In this document: positions 1 to 9,082 of the stretch, piece by piece
Numbering within the stretch: position 1 is the stretch's first letter
Layout: each line of letters opens with the position of its first letter
Assembly: GCA_020026075.1 (NCBI GenBank)
Contig: JAHHQZ010000005.1
Coordinates: forward strand, 1 to 64,000
DNA from: Actinobacillus sp.
Lineage (GTDB): Bacteria > Pseudomonadota > Gammaproteobacteria > Enterobacterales > Pasteurellaceae
Reading direction: 5' to 3'
DNA: 64,000 bases
Notes under the pieces: generated by a model
The model's input: the letters and a program-made list of their open reading frames with translations, nothing else
Told to the model about the DNA's origin: nothing
The model's database searches: none
Position numbers and translations under genes: made by a program

Positions 1-53
1 ATACCTGCCTGTCACGCAGGGGGTCGCGGGTTCGAGTCCCGTCCGTTCCGCCA
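1..53 (+). tRNA. tRNA-Asp (GTC), 3' part only
   Basis: The window opens inside this tRNA. The anticodon stem-loop with anticodon GTC (cctgcctGTCacgcagg), the variable region, the T arm (ggttcgagtcc) and the acceptor 3' strand ending in encoded CCA are present; the 5' acceptor strand and D arm lie outside. It is the first of a closely spaced tRNA pair, with only 7 nt before the next gene. Confidence 0.95.
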
Positions 54-60
54 ACCTTTT

Positions 61-136
61 AGGGGCGTAGTTCAATTGGTAGAGCGTCGGTCTCCAAAAC
101 CGAATGCTGGGAGTTCGAGTCTCTCCGCCCCTGCCA
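61..136 (+). tRNA. tRNA-Trp (CCA)
   Basis: A complete 76-nt cloverleaf. The acceptor arms aggggcg / cgcccct pair, the D loop holds ttcaattggt, the anticodon loop is ctCCAaa (Trp) and the T arm is ggagttcgagtctc, with encoded 3' CCA. It is 7 nt downstream of tRNA-Asp, so the two are probably co-transcribed. Confidence 0.97.
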
Positions 137-159
137 TAACATATGAGTATAATATTATT

Positions 160-193
160 AATAGCCTATATTTTTATATAGGCTATTTTTTAT
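160..193 (+). terminator. Terminator after the tRNA pair
   Basis: An 11-bp hairpin (aatagcctata / tataggctatt) is followed by a T run, 24 nt after tRNA-Trp. It looks like an intrinsic terminator for the tRNA transcript. The interval 194-320 is AT-rich and shows no gene. Confidence 0.8.
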
Positions 194-320
194 CTTTTAT
201 CACCACTTTATTCCAAAATAGATCTTATTTATTTTCTAAATTAATAGATAAACTTTAATCAATATATGTAGCAAGGCAACTATGGTGAAAGGCTGGATTA
301 GAAAAGGAATGAATTAAAAA

Positions 321-350
321 GCCTAGAATATTCTAATGAATAATCTAGGC
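321..350 (-). terminator. Hairpin terminator of rsmC
   Basis: An imperfect inverted repeat (gcctaga ... tctaggc) read on the minus strand is followed by TTTTT, just past the rsmC stop. Its right edge merges with taggccggaata (345-356), a half-site of the dispersed palindromic repeat found throughout this window. Confidence 0.6.
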
Positions 351-361
351 CGGAATAAAAT

Positions 362-1396
362 TTATTTTTTCACAGAATAAACACAAAACTTTGTTGTTTT
401 GGCTAATACTTCGTGTGAGCCGAAATAGTTATCTAGTAAGTTTGGATAGGGTAAATGACGATTGGCAACAATTCTAAGCTCTCCTCCTATATTTAAATGC
501 TGTTTTGCCTGTGAAATTAAACGATTTACGGCATCGTAATCAGTATTACGTCCTGCGTGAAATGGTGGATTTGATAATATGACATCATACTTTTCAGTAA
601 TTTCAGAAAATACATCACTAGCAATAACATTTCCAGTGATTTTATTTCTTTCTAAGGCATAACGAGAACAGGTGATGGCTTGTGCGTGAATATCTGCCAT
701 TGTGATATTAATTTTAGGATTTAATACTTTCGCAACCGTTCCTATAACGCCTGCGCCACAGCCAATATCTAGTACATTACCTTTCAATGGTTTATCAAAA
801 GTTTTTAAAAGTAGAGCTGTACCAGAATCCAAATTTTCAGCACTAAAAACTCCAGATAAAATAGGAATTTCTATCTTCGGTCCCATATTAATTGAATAGG
901 TCTTATAAGACGGTGATAATTCAGGAATTTTTGTATGTACTTCAAAAGCATATAAACTACAACGGCGAGCGCTATCAATTTTTTGTAAGTAACCAAATTC
1001 GCCAATAAGCTTTTCTACACTTTTTATACCTGTACGATTTTCACCAATAATATATAGTTGTTGACCTATTTTAGCGTGATTTAATAAACTATGTAGCTGT
1101 TGAAAGTTTTCTTTTTTGTTTTTTGTCCAATAAAATAACCAAATACTATTTTCTATTGGTTTAGGACAAATGGCATCAAATATAATTTCTAGGTTTTTAG
1201 GGGCATTATTATTTGCAGTTTTTGCATAATCAAAATACCACGTCCAAAGGATAATTTTATTTTGCGGATTGAGCTGGGCTAATTTAGTGGGAAAACCATC
1301 ACATACACCACCAGCAATCATTATATTGTGATGGGCTAGATTCGTTAAATGGCGTTCAAGCACTTCGCTTTCAGGACTAAATTGAGATAAATTCAT
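362..1396 (-). CDS. rsmC: 16S rRNA m2G1207 methyltransferase RsmC
   Basis: This is a SAM-dependent enzyme that methylates G1207 of 16S rRNA in the 30S subunit. The 344-aa protein has the family layout: an N-terminal pseudo-methyltransferase domain starting near SEVLERHLTNL, and a C-terminal Rossmann methyltransferase domain with the SAM loop VLDIGCGAGVIG (about residue 210) and the catalytic motif ILSNPPFH (about 270). A start 45 nt further upstream is open, but the codon at 1396 places the N-terminus where homologues begin. The upstream extension overlaps a degenerate repeat half-site (aggctggatttttc). The gene is more AT-rich than the fab/lpx genes next to it and is divergent from fabZ. Confidence 0.9.
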   Translation of the reverse strand: MNLSQFSPESEVLERHLTNLAHHNIMIAGGVCDGFPTKLAQLNPQNKIILWTWYFDYAKTANNNAPKNLEIIFDAICPKPIENSIWLFYWTKNKKENFQQLHSLLNHAKIGQQLYIIGENRTGIKSVEKLIGEFGYLQKIDSARRCSLYAFEVHTKIPELSPSYKTYSINMGPKIEIPILSGVFSAENLDSGTALLLKTFDKPLKGNVLDIGCGAGVIGTVAKVLNPKINITMADIHAQAITCSRYALERNKITGNVIASDVFSEITEKYDVILSNPPFHAGRNTDYDAVNRLISQAKQHLNIGGELRIVANRHLPYPNLLDNYFGSHEVLAKTTKFCVYSVKK

Positions 1397-1586
1397 AATC
1401 GTTTCATTTTTTTCGTGAAAAATCCAGCCTATTGTATGCAAGTTATAGGGGTAAAGATAGTGCTTTATTATTGGTGTAGTCGCTTTTTGCTGCTTGTGTG
1501 TCTAGGCAATTCTTGCCATAATTTAGCCCATTTATCCCTACATAGCGTTTTGTGCGCTACATAACTGTATTACAAGCGAGGAAATT

Positions 1587-2033
1587 GTGTCCGAACAAAA
1601 AATTATCTCCACAAAAGAATTGATGGATTTTCTACCCCACCGTTATCCTTTTTTATTAGTGGATCGCGTGATCGACTATACCGAAGGGAAAACCCTAACT
1701 GCCATAAAAAATATTTCTGTGAATGAGCCTTGCTTTACTGGGCATTTTCCAGGTGAGCCAATTTTTCCAGGCGTGCTAATTTTAGAGGCGCTGGCGCAAG
1801 CGTCGGGCGTGTTAGCGTGCTTAACCAATGGCAAGTTAGATAACGAATTGTATTATTTTGCGAGTATCGACAACGCACGTTTTAAACACCCAGTTTTGCC
1901 AGGTGATCAGCTTATTTTAGAGATTGAATACATCAAAGAGCGTCGTGGGATTTCCTTATTCCAAGCCAAAGCTATCGTTGATGGCAAAGTAGCTTGCGAA
2001 GCTGAATTAAAATGCGCTCGCCGTCCAAAATAA
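1587..2033 (+). CDS. fabZ: 3-hydroxyacyl-[ACP] dehydratase FabZ
   Basis: FabZ dehydrates beta-hydroxyacyl-ACP in fatty-acid elongation and thereby competes with LpxA for 3-hydroxyacyl-ACP. The 148-aa hot-dog fold protein carries the family motifs [11 protein letters not shown] (about 18-28) and [20 protein letters not shown] (about 50-70), which hold the catalytic His and Glu. The start is GTG, preceded by gcgagga at 1576-1582. It is the first gene of fabZ-lpxA-lpxB-rnhB; lpxA follows after 9 nt. lpxD is not next to it in this window. Confidence 0.97.
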   Translation: MSEQKIISTKELMDFLPHRYPFLLVDRVIDYTEGKTLTAIKNISVNEPCFTGHFPGEPIFPGVLILEALAQASGVLACLTNGKLDNELYYFASIDNARFKHPVLPGDQLILEIEYIKERRGISLFQAKAIVDGKVACEAELKCARRPK

Positions 2034-2042
2034 GAGGAAGTT

Positions 2043-2834
2043 ATGACTATTCACGCAACTGCACAAATTCATCCAAGTGCTATCGTAGAAGAAGGGGCGA
2101 AAATTGGTGAAAACGTCGTCATTGGCCCATTTTGTTTGGTGGGTAAAGATGTAGAAATCGGTAAAGGCACCAAGCTACATTCCCATGTGGTCATCAATGG
2201 TCACACGAAAATTGGCGAAGATAACGATATTTTCCAATTCGCAACCATTGGCGAAGTGAACCAAGATCTCAAATATCACGGCGAAGAAACCTACACCGTT
2301 GTAGGCGATCGCAACCGTATTCGTGAAAGTGTCACCATTCATCGTGGCACGGTGCAAGGCGGCGGCACTACTCGCATTGGTAACGACAATTTACTAATGG
2401 TCAATGCCCACGTGGCACACGACTGTCAAATTCGCAACAACTGTATTTTAGCCAACAACGCAACCCTTGCAGGCCACGTTGAACTGGACGATTTCGTCAT
2501 CGTGGGCGGAATGTCTGCCATTCATCAATTCGTTATCGTTGGCGCGCACGTGATGCTTGGTGGAGGCTCAATGGTCAGCCAAGATGTGCCACCTTATGTG
2601 ATGGCGCAGGGCAACCACGCTCGTCCATTCGGCGTGAATATTGCGGGCTTAAAACGTCGTGGCTTTGATAAATCCACTTTGCACGACATTCGTAACGTCT
2701 ACAAACTCATTTATCGCAGCGGCAAAACTCTTGATGAAGTAATGCCAGAGATTGAGCAATATGCCGCCCAAGACAGCGCCATTAGTTTCTTTTTGGACTT
2801 CTTCAAACGCTCAACGCGTGGCATTATCCGCTAA
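2043..2834 (+). CDS. lpxA: UDP-N-acetylglucosamine acyltransferase LpxA
   Basis: LpxA carries out the first step of lipid A synthesis, transfer of a 3-hydroxyacyl chain from ACP to UDP-GlcNAc in the cytosol. The 263-aa protein has a left-handed beta-helix made of hexapeptide repeats ([22 protein letters not shown] and onwards). The catalytic His region is [10 protein letters not shown], and the C-terminal helical domain begins near GLKRRGFDK. The length is normal for the family. An aagaggaag ribosome-binding site sits 4 nt before ATG. It lies between fabZ and lpxB in a tight operon. Confidence 0.98.
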   Translation: MTIHATAQIHPSAIVEEGAKIGENVVIGPFCLVGKDVEIGKGTKLHSHVVINGHTKIGEDNDIFQFATIGEVNQDLKYHGEETYTVVGDRNRIRESVTIHRGTVQGGGTTRIGNDNLLMVNAHVAHDCQIRNNCILANNATLAGHVELDDFVIVGGMSAIHQFVIVGAHVMLGGGSMVSQDVPPYVMAQGNHARPFGVNIAGLKRRGFDKSTLHDIRNVYKLIYRSGKTLDEVMPEIEQYAAQDSAISFFLDFFKRSTRGIIR

Positions 2835-2849
2835 ACCAACTCAATCATT

Positions 2850-4067
2850 ATGCAAAAATTTTCTGAAAAATTCCGACCTACGCCTGTGATCGCAATGATT
2901 GCAGGCGAAGTGTCTGGCGATATTCTCGGAGCTAATTTAATTCAGCAACTTAAAATGCTTTATCCAAACGCCCAGTTTGTGGGAATTGGTGGCGAGCGAA
3001 TGATCAACGCAGGCCTTGAAAGCTGGGTTGATATGGAAGAAATCGCCGTAATGGGATTGGCAGAAGTGGTGAAACATTTGCCACGTTTGCTGAAAATTCG
3101 TCGTCAAATGATGAACCGCCTAAGCGAGCTGCGTCCAGATATTTTTATCGGCATTGACGCACCTGATTTCAATTTAAACGTGGAACTTCACCTAAAATCG
3201 CAGGGCATTAAAACGCTGCATTACGTTAGCCCAAGCGTGTGGGCGTGGCGGCAGAATCGTATTCACAAAATTGCCAAAGCAACGGATATGGTGCTGGCAT
3301 TTTTGCCTTTTGAAAAAGCATTTTACGATGAACATCACGTGCCGTGCCGTTTTATCGGGCATAGCCTTGCGGATCACATCGCCTTGAAACCGAGCCGTAG
3401 CGAGGCGTGCAAAGTGTTAAGTCTAGCAGAAAACGATGATTATTTAACCATTCTCGTGGGCAGCCGTCATGCCGAAGTGGAACAGCTAACCGAGCCATTT
3501 TTGCGTGCGGCAATGCTCGTTCAAGCGCAGTATCCGCAGGTGAAGTTTTTAGTACCGCTAGCAAATCAAAAACGCCGTGAGCAGTTTGAGCAGATCAAGC
3601 AAAAAGTCGCCCCTGATTTGGCGGTTATCACCTTAGATGGTCAAGCACGTCAAGCGATGATCGTGGCTCGTGCTACGCTATTGGCCTCTGGTACCGCTTC
3701 TTTAGAGGCAATGCTATGCAAATCGCCAATGGTGGTGGGCTATAAAATGAGTGGGCTGACCTATCAATTAGCGAAACAGTTGGTGAAAACGCCGTATATT
3801 TCTCTGCCGAACTTGCTCGCACAAGAAATGCTGGTGCCTGAGTTAATTCAAGCGGATTGTACACCGAGTAACCTTGCGAATGCGCTATTGCCATTTTTTG
3901 ACCCAAGTATCGCTGCGAATCAGCAACGTTTTGCCTTACAGCAACGCTTTATTGATTTGCACCGCTTGATTCAGCGTGATGCCGATAAAGAGGCGGCGCT
4001 GGCAGTGCAGGCTTTGCTGGACGCTCATTCATCAACAAAGGAACAGAACAATGGCACGACAGCCTAA
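2850..4067 (+). CDS. lpxB: Lipid-A-disaccharide synthase LpxB
   Basis: LpxB is a GT19-family glycosyltransferase that joins UDP-diacylglucosamine and lipid X into the lipid A disaccharide at the inner membrane. The 405-aa protein has the N-terminal [14 protein letters not shown] motif and conserved blocks [10 protein letters not shown] and [10 protein letters not shown]. The extreme N-terminus [12 protein letters not shown] is encoded by a copy of the dispersed palindromic repeat (2854-2881), so the first dozen residues look repeat-derived. The 3' end overlaps rnhB by 17 nt. Confidence 0.97.
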   Translation: MQKFSEKFRPTPVIAMIAGEVSGDILGANLIQQLKMLYPNAQFVGIGGERMINAGLESWVDMEEIAVMGLAEVVKHLPRLLKIRRQMMNRLSELRPDIFIGIDAPDFNLNVELHLKSQGIKTLHYVSPSVWAWRQNRIHKIAKATDMVLAFLPFEKAFYDEHHVPCRFIGHSLADHIALKPSRSEACKVLSLAENDDYLTILVGSRHAEVEQLTEPFLRAAMLVQAQYPQVKFLVPLANQKRREQFEQIKQKVAPDLAVITLDGQARQAMIVARATLLASGTASLEAMLCKSPMVVGYKMSGLTYQLAKQLVKTPYISLPNLLAQEMLVPELIQADCTPSNLANALLPFFDPSIAANQQRFALQQRFIDLHRLIQRDADKEAALAVQALLDAHSSTKEQNNGTTA

Positions 4068-4683
4068 AAAACCTACGCCGGAATTTCCGCCTGTAATTTA
4101 TCCACATGTCGCCCTAATTGCAGGGGTTGATGAAGTGGGGCGTGGGCCATTGGTGGGCAATGTGGTAACCGCAGCGGTGATTTTGGATCCGCAAAATCCC
4201 ATTGAAGGCTTAACGGATAGCAAAAAGCTTAGCGAGAAAAAACGCAACGCCCTTGCCAAAGAGATTAAAGAAAAAGCCCTTGCGTGGCACATCGCCTACG
4301 CAACGCCTGCGGAAATTGACGAATTAAACATTCTGCACGCCACAATGCTCGCAATGCAACGAGCGGTGGCTGGGCTTAACGTTCGCCCTGAATTTGTGTT
4401 CGTGGACGGCAACCGCACCCCTGATTTCGGCGTGGCTGCCCAAGCGGTAGTGAAAGGGGATTTGCGTGTGGCGGAAATTAGTGCCGCCTCCATTCTCGCC
4501 AAAGTAGCACGAGATGACGAAATGTACGCCCTGCACGAGTGTTATCCAGCCTATGGTTTTGATAAGCACAAAGGCTACCCAACGGCGTTGCATTTAGAAA
4601 AATTGCGTGAGCTGGGCGCTTTGGATAACTATCGCAAAAGCTTTGCCCCTGTACAGAAAGCCCTACAACTCCATAAAAAATAG
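4051..4683 (+). CDS. rnhB: Ribonuclease HII
   Basis: RNase HII cleaves the RNA strand of RNA-DNA hybrids and removes misincorporated ribonucleotides. The 210-aa protein has the signature [17 protein letters not shown] with the first catalytic acidic residues, then [10 protein letters not shown] and [12 protein letters not shown]. The ATG at 4051 follows an aaaggaa ribosome-binding site inside the end of lpxB. The N-terminal stretch [13 protein letters not shown] precedes the normal family start and is encoded by a repeat half-site (acgccggaattt at 4074), another example of repeat-derived residues. Confidence 0.95.
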   Translation: MARQPKKPTPEFPPVIYPHVALIAGVDEVGRGPLVGNVVTAAVILDPQNPIEGLTDSKKLSEKKRNALAKEIKEKALAWHIAYATPAEIDELNILHATMLAMQRAVAGLNVRPEFVFVDGNRTPDFGVAAQAVVKGDLRVAEISAASILAKVARDDEMYALHECYPAYGFDKHKGYPTALHLEKLRELGALDNYRKSFAPVQKALQLHKK

Positions 4684-4694
4684 AGGATTTGATA

Positions 4695-5273
4695 ATGCAA
4701 AAATTAAAAATTGGTTTGGTTTCCGTGTCTGACCGTGCCAGTCAAGGCGTGTACACAGACGGCGGTATTCCCGCATTAACCGAGTGGCTGGGAAACGCCA
4801 TTGTTGAGCCATTTGACGTGGAAAGCCGTTTGATCCCAGATGAACAAGCAGAGATCGAAAACACCTTAAAAGATCTCGTGGATAATCACGGTTGTCATCT
4901 CGTTTTAACCACAGGTGGCACAGGACCTGCGAAACGTGATGTTACCCCTGATGCTACGCTTGCGGTGGCACACCGTGAAATGCCAGGTTTTGGCGAGCAA
5001 ATGCGCCAAGTGAGTTTGCACTTCGTGCCAACGGCGATTTTATCTCGCCAAGTGGGCGTGATTCGTGGCGAAAGTTTGATTTTAAATTTACCAGGCCAGC
5101 CGAAAGCCATCGCTGAAACGTTGGAAGGAGTAAAAGACGAGGCCGGCAATGTGTTGGTAAAAGGCGTATTCGCCGCCGTACCGTATTGCTTACAGTTGTT
5201 GAGCGGTATCTACATTGACACCCATCCACACATCATTAGAAGCTTCCGCCCAAAATCTGCACGTCGTGTGTAA
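4695..5273 (+). CDS. mog: Molybdopterin adenylyltransferase Mog
   Basis: Mog activates molybdopterin by adenylylation before molybdate insertion, in molybdenum cofactor synthesis. The 192-aa protein shows the MoaB/Mog fold with TTGGTGPAKRDVTPDAT (about 74-90) and GESLILNLPGQPKAI. The ATG at 4695 has GAGG 8 nt upstream. It lies 11 nt after rnhB and just before modABC, so cofactor synthesis and molybdate import are adjacent. Confidence 0.95.
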   Translation: MQKLKIGLVSVSDRASQGVYTDGGIPALTEWLGNAIVEPFDVESRLIPDEQAEIENTLKDLVDNHGCHLVLTTGGTGPAKRDVTPDATLAVAHREMPGFGEQMRQVSLHFVPTAILSRQVGVIRGESLILNLPGQPKAIAETLEGVKDEAGNVLVKGVFAAVPYCLQLLSGIYIDTHPHIIRSFRPKSARRV

Positions 5274-5299
5274 AAATTGTAGGCAGGAATATTTTTTAA

Positions 5300-5333
5300 A
5301 AAAAAGAGTGGCGTATAATATCCACTCTTTTTT
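5300..5333 (+). terminator. Strong hairpin between mog and modA
   Basis: A perfect 12-bp stem (aaaaaagagtgg / ccactctttttt) with loop cgtataatat ends in a T run and lies 7 nt before the modA ribosome-binding site (aggag, 5340-5344). It has the form of an intrinsic terminator or attenuator. The loop contains TATAAT, so it could also overlap a modA promoter. A degenerate repeat half-site (taggcaggaatattt, 5280-5295) lies directly before it. Confidence 0.6.
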
Positions 5334-5349
5334 CACATTAGGAGTTACT

Positions 5350-6108
5350 ATGCGCTTCACTAAATGTCTTAGCCTTGCAGGTATTGCCTTATTTGCAAGT
5401 GCCATCGCTAATGCGGATATTACCGTTTTTGCCGCATCATCAATGACAAATGCTTTACAAACGGCCAAACAAGCTTTCCAAAAAACACACCCCGACACTA
5501 ACATTCAACTGGCTTTCGCCGCCTCATCAAAATTAGCTCGCCAAATTGAAAACGGCGCCCCTGCCAATTTATACGTTTCCGCCAACCAAAAATGGATGGA
5601 TTACCTCGCACAGAAAGATTTACTCGCCGCCAATAGTCGTGTGGATATTGCGCGCAACACATTGGTGTTGATCGTGCCGAAAGACAGCAAATTGACCAAA
5701 GTGAATTTACGTGCACCACAATGGACGTCCTATTTAGGTGATGGCCGTCTTGCCATTGGTGAACCAAACGCCGTGCCAGCAGGGCGTTATGCGAAACAGT
5801 CGTTAACCTCCATTCACGCTTGGCATTTGGTTGAGAAAAAACTTGCCCCAGCTGCGAACGTACGTGTGGCGCTTTCCTATGTGGAACGAGGTGAAACGCC
5901 AATGGGCATTGTGTATTCCACTGATGCGAAATTAACGCCAAAAGTGCGTGTGCTTGCGGAATTTCCACAGTCCAGTTATGAACCGATTACCTACCCTGCG
6001 GCTTTAATTAAAGGGCAGGATAACCAAGAAAGCCGTGAATTTTTGGCCTTTTTACAATCCAGTGAAGGGCAGAAAATTTTCGCACAATACGGATTTATGC
6101 GACCATAA
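5350..6108 (+). CDS. modA: Molybdate ABC transporter, periplasmic binding protein ModA
   Basis: ModA binds molybdate (or tungstate) in the periplasm and delivers it to ModBC. The 252-aa protein has a signal peptide (MRFTKCLSLAGIALFASAIANA, mature from about DITVFAASSM), the conserved AASSMTNAL ligand loop and the family segment GEPNAVPAGRYAKQ. The start is ATG with aggag 5 nt upstream. modB follows directly, with its ATG immediately after the modA stop. Confidence 0.96.
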   Translation: MRFTKCLSLAGIALFASAIANADITVFAASSMTNALQTAKQAFQKTHPDTNIQLAFAASSKLARQIENGAPANLYVSANQKWMDYLAQKDLLAANSRVDIARNTLVLIVPKDSKLTKVNLRAPQWTSYLGDGRLAIGEPNAVPAGRYAKQSLTSIHAWHLVEKKLAPAANVRVALSYVERGETPMGIVYSTDAKLTPKVRVLAEFPQSSYEPITYPAALIKGQDNQESREFLAFLQSSEGQKIFAQYGFMRP

Positions 6109-6834
6109 ATGATGTGGCTTGCGGATTTTTCCCTATCGGCGGCGGAATGGGATGCTATTCATTTAAGCCTTAAAGTGGCAGCGGTAGCGATGGCTACCAG
6201 CTTGCCACTGGCGATTTTTGTGGCTTGGCTTTTGGCTCGCAAATCCTTTTATGGCAAATCCCTACTAAACGGCATTGTACATTTGCCGTTGGTGCTGCCG
6301 CCTGTGGTCATTGGTTATTTGTTGCTGGTGAGTATGGGGCGAAATGGCGTGATTGGTCGCTGGCTACTGCATTATTTTGATTTTACGTTCAGTTTTAACT
6401 GGTACGGTGCAGCGCTGGCATCTGGCATTGTGGCTTTTCCGCTGGTGGTGCGTTCCATTCGTTTAGCCTTAGAGCAAATCGATTACCGCCTTGAACAAAC
6501 AGCACGCACGCTGGGCGCTGGCAGCTGGCGAACGTTTTTTACTATCACCTTGCCGTTGTCGCTACCCGGTATTCTTGCAGGCGTTGTGCTGGGTTTCGCT
6601 CGTTCTTTGGGCGAATTTGGGGCGACGATCACGTTCGTTTCTAATATTCCTGATGTTACACAAACCATTCCGCTGGCGATGTATGCTTTAATTGAAACGC
6701 CAGGTGCAGAAGGTGCAGCGGCTCGGCTGTGTGTGATCGCCATCGCCATCGCTTTGATTTCCTTAGTGATTTCAGAATATCTCGCTCGTCAAATGCAAAA
6801 AAAATTAGGACAACGCAATGCAAATGCTCGATAA
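6109..6834 (+). CDS. modB: Molybdate ABC transporter permease ModB
   Basis: ModB is the inner-membrane channel subunit of the molybdate importer. The 241-aa protein has about five hydrophobic segments and the EAA coupling motif [15 protein letters not shown] region (about 160-175) that contacts ModC. Two consecutive ATG codons follow the modA stop directly. The 3' end overlaps modC by 17 nt, showing translational coupling. Confidence 0.96.
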   Translation: MMWLADFSLSAAEWDAIHLSLKVAAVAMATSLPLAIFVAWLLARKSFYGKSLLNGIVHLPLVLPPVVIGYLLLVSMGRNGVIGRWLLHYFDFTFSFNWYGAALASGIVAFPLVVRSIRLALEQIDYRLEQTARTLGAGSWRTFFTITLPLSLPGILAGVVLGFARSLGEFGATITFVSNIPDVTQTIPLAMYALIETPGAEGAAARLCVIAIAIALISLVISEYLARQMQKKLGQRNANAR

Positions 6835-7963
6835 CGCTAGGTCGGAATTTTCCACGAAAAATTGTGAAAACCATGAAAAAGGCTTGCAAATTCACGTGAA
6901 AAAACAGCTCGGCAAACTGCAACTGTGTGCCGATCTCGCCATTCCCGCACGTGGGGTGACGGCGTTGTTTGGCTTATCTGGATCAGGGAAAACCTCGCTG
7001 ATTGAACTAATTAGCGGCTTAACTCGTCCTGATCTTGGCAAAATTACCCTCAATGGGCGAGTGCTGGTGGACACGATGCAAGGCGTGTTTGTGCCGCCGA
7101 ATAAACGCCATATTGGCTTTGTGTTTCAAGATGCACGCTTGTTTCCCCATTATCGTGTGCTGGGCAATTTAACCTACGGAATGAAAAACGCCACGAGCCA
7201 CGAGGCACACCGAAATATTGCGGAAATTGTTGAACTGCTTGGCATTGGCGATTTGCTCAAACGCTATCCGCTGACCCTATCAGGCGGCGAAAAGCAACGT
7301 GTGGCCATTGGGCGTGCCTTGCTGACGGCGCCTGAAATTTTGCTAATGGACGAGCCATTGTCAGCGCTGGATCTGCCACGCAAACGTGAGCTTTTGGACT
7401 ATCTCGACACCCTATCCGCACGCATTCAAATTCCCATTATTTATGTGACCCACAGCCTTGATGAGCTAATGCGTTTGGCGGATAACGTAGCGCTTTTGCA
7501 CAATGGCAAGGTGGCGGCTTACGATAAGCTAGAAAAGGTGTGGCACAGCCCAACTTTTGCCCCTTGGGTGATGGCAGAACAAGGCGATATGGGGCGAACG
7601 AATGTTTTGGCTCTGCCAGTGGCTTGTCAGCGTAAGGATTTTCAAACCACTGGGCTAGCGATGGGGGATCAAACATTATGGATCCGAGCCATCGAACCGC
7701 CACAGGATCGCCTTGTACGGCTTTGTATTCACAGCTCGGATATTTCCATTGCGTTGCAAAAGCCTGTTCAAAGTAGCATTCGCAACAGCTTGCAAGGGTG
7801 CATTACGCAAATTCAGCCCAAAAGCGAGGGTGTGGATGTCGCCATTGCCATTGGCGAACATACCCTGTACGCCACGATCAGCCACTGGGCAAATCACGCC
7901 CTCAACCTGCACACAGGGCAGACGGTATACGCTCAAATAAAAATGGTTTCCGTACTCCGATAA
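6818..7963 (+). CDS. modC: Molybdate ABC transporter ATPase ModC
   Basis: ModC is the ATPase that powers molybdate import. Walker A ([12 protein letters not shown]), the ABC signature ([16 protein letters not shown]), Walker B ([12 protein letters not shown]), the switch His (YVTHS) and a C-terminal molybdate-binding MOP/TOBE domain (from about residue 310) are present. At 381 aa it is about 25-30 aa longer than typical ModC. The excess is N-terminal ([19 protein letters not shown]) and is encoded by a copy of the dispersed palindromic repeat (6836-6870). ATG codons at 6818 and 6824 both precede the repeat. Confidence 0.95.
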   Translation: MQMLDNARSEFSTKNCENHEKGLQIHVKKQLGKLQLCADLAIPARGVTALFGLSGSGKTSLIELISGLTRPDLGKITLNGRVLVDTMQGVFVPPNKRHIGFVFQDARLFPHYRVLGNLTYGMKNATSHEAHRNIAEIVELLGIGDLLKRYPLTLSGGEKQRVAIGRALLTAPEILLMDEPLSALDLPRKRELLDYLDTLSARIQIPIIYVTHSLDELMRLADNVALLHNGKVAAYDKLEKVWHSPTFAPWVMAEQGDMGRTNVLALPVACQRKDFQTTGLAMGDQTLWIRAIEPPQDRLVRLCIHSSDISIALQKPVQSSIRNSLQGCITQIQPKSEGVDVAIAIGEHTLYATISHWANHALNLHTGQTVYAQIKMVSVLR

Positions 7964-7988
7964 ATTTTTCAAAAAATTCCAGCCTAAG
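7961..7988 (+). repeat. Right half of palindromic repeat, modC-mrr junction
   Basis: The sequence caaaaaattccagcctaag matches the right arm of the dispersed repeat and directly follows the modC stop. No matching left arm is visible. Confidence 0.6.
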
Positions 7989-8001
7989 AAAAGGACCGCA
8001 A

Positions 8002-8904
8002 ATGAAAAAGCACAATGAACTAATGTTTCCTGTATTACAATTTTTCGCCGATGGTAAGTCATATACACGCAAAGATTTGTTTGCTTACGGTGCAGAGCAT
8101 TTTGGGTTCTCCGCCGAAGAATTACAACGTCGCCACAGATCTGGCGGTTTGGTGTACAAGACACGTATTGGCTGGGCGGTAGCTTGGCTTGCTTTGGAGA
8201 AAGTTTTAACAGATGAAACGCTTTTATTAAAACGTGTGGCTCGTGCTACTTATCAAATTACGCCATTGGGTGAAAAGTTCGCCAAAGATGAAACGTTGTT
8301 TAATCAATGGTTTGCTACACATTACGGTTTGAAAAAAGCGAAAAAATTCTTGCCAGATAACGAGAAAACGGAAGAACCGATTATTGATATTTCGCCAGAA
8401 GAACATTTGGATCAAGCTCGCAAATTACTTGACGATAATTTAAAAAGCGAGTTGCTAGTGGAAATTATGCAAAACACGCCGCAATTTTTTGAGCGTTTGG
8501 TGTTAAAACTGCTGGGAAAAATGGGCTACGGTACGGAAGATTTTCAATGCGAACTCACCAAAAACGGCGCAGACGGCGGCATTGACGGCATTATTTATGA
8601 AGATGAACTTGGGCTAAGCAAAATTTATTTGCAAGCCAAACGCTGGCAAGGCGTGGTGGGACGGCCTGAAATTCAAAAACTGGTGGGAGCGATTGCGGAT
8701 AAAAACACGAAAAAAGGCGTGTTTATTACCACATCAAATTTCACGGAAAATGCACGTAGCTATGCACAATGTTTGCAAAGCCACTCCATCGCCCTCATTG
8801 ACGGCGAGCAACTGGCGGCGTTGATGATTAAATATAAAATTGGCGTGGAAGTTGCAGACGTGATTGAAATTTGCCGTATCAACGGTGATTTTTTTGAAAA
8901 TTAG
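8002..8904 (+). CDS. mrr: Mrr-type restriction endonuclease
   Basis: This is a predicted type IV restriction endonuclease that cleaves methylated DNA. The 300-aa protein (E. coli Mrr is of similar size) has an N-terminal winged-helix Mrr_N domain (about 1-90, with KSYTRKDLFAYGAEHFG and the SGGLVYKTRIGWAVAWL block). Its C-terminal Mrr_cat PD-(D/E)xK-like domain (about 150-290) has GADGGIDGII followed by KIYLQAKRW, which supply the catalytic D and QxK. The start is ATG with aaggac upstream. No methyltransferase or specificity gene lies nearby, as expected for a solitary type IV enzyme. Confidence 0.92.
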   Translation: MKKHNELMFPVLQFFADGKSYTRKDLFAYGAEHFGFSAEELQRRHRSGGLVYKTRIGWAVAWLALEKVLTDETLLLKRVARATYQITPLGEKFAKDETLFNQWFATHYGLKKAKKFLPDNEKTEEPIIDISPEEHLDQARKLLDDNLKSELLVEIMQNTPQFFERLVLKLLGKMGYGTEDFQCELTKNGADGGIDGIIYEDELGLSKIYLQAKRWQGVVGRPEIQKLVGAIADKNTKKGVFITTSNFTENARSYAQCLQSHSIALIDGEQLAALMIKYKIGVEVADVIEICRINGDFFEN

Positions 8905-8948
8905 TAGGCCGGAATTTTTGGCAAAATTTTCAAAAAAATTCCAGCCTA
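8905..8948. repeat. Dispersed palindromic repeat, intact copy
   Basis: taggccggaattttt and aaaaattccagccta arms flank an aaaatttt core. It begins at the base after the mrr stop, so it could act as a terminator hairpin. Its right arm is shared with the 151-bp direct repeat. Confidence 0.85.
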
Positions 8949-9074
8949 CGCTGGAAAACAAAATGGCATCAAAGGATGCCATTTTTTATGGGAATTTTCC
9001 GCACTACAATAAATCTTGCAAGGATTGCTGGTGGCGGTATTGTTTTTCTTGGCTCAAACGGAATATGGCATAAG
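8924..9074. repeat. 151-bp direct repeat, copy A (contains a pepE 3' fragment)
   Basis: This interval is nearly identical to 10831-10981, with only a handful of substitutions. Copy B includes the last codons of pepE (LNQEKQYRHQQSLQDLL-stop) and its terminator. Copy A carries the same codons with no gene body behind them, so it is a truncated pepE fragment. The pair brackets the lipoprotein and outer-membrane-protein genes and marks an insertion or duplication event. Confidence 0.9.
8960..8988 (-). terminator. pepE-type terminator, duplicated copy
   Basis: The hairpin aaaatggcatc-aaag-gatgccatttt with flanking A/T runs is in copy A of the direct repeat. It may now terminate the minus-strand lipoprotein gene or mrr from the other side. 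Confidence 0.7.
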
Positions 9075-9082
9075 CTTATGCA

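Noticed and set aside
5215..5349. In-frame upstream extension of modA
   Set aside because: It runs through the mog 3' end and a terminator-like hairpin, and would destroy the signal peptide; ATG at 5350 has its own ribosome-binding site.
8002..8904. Mrr as part of a larger defence island
   Set aside because: Neighbours are modC and the lipoprotein/barrel cassette; no methyltransferase, helicase or other defence gene is adjacent.
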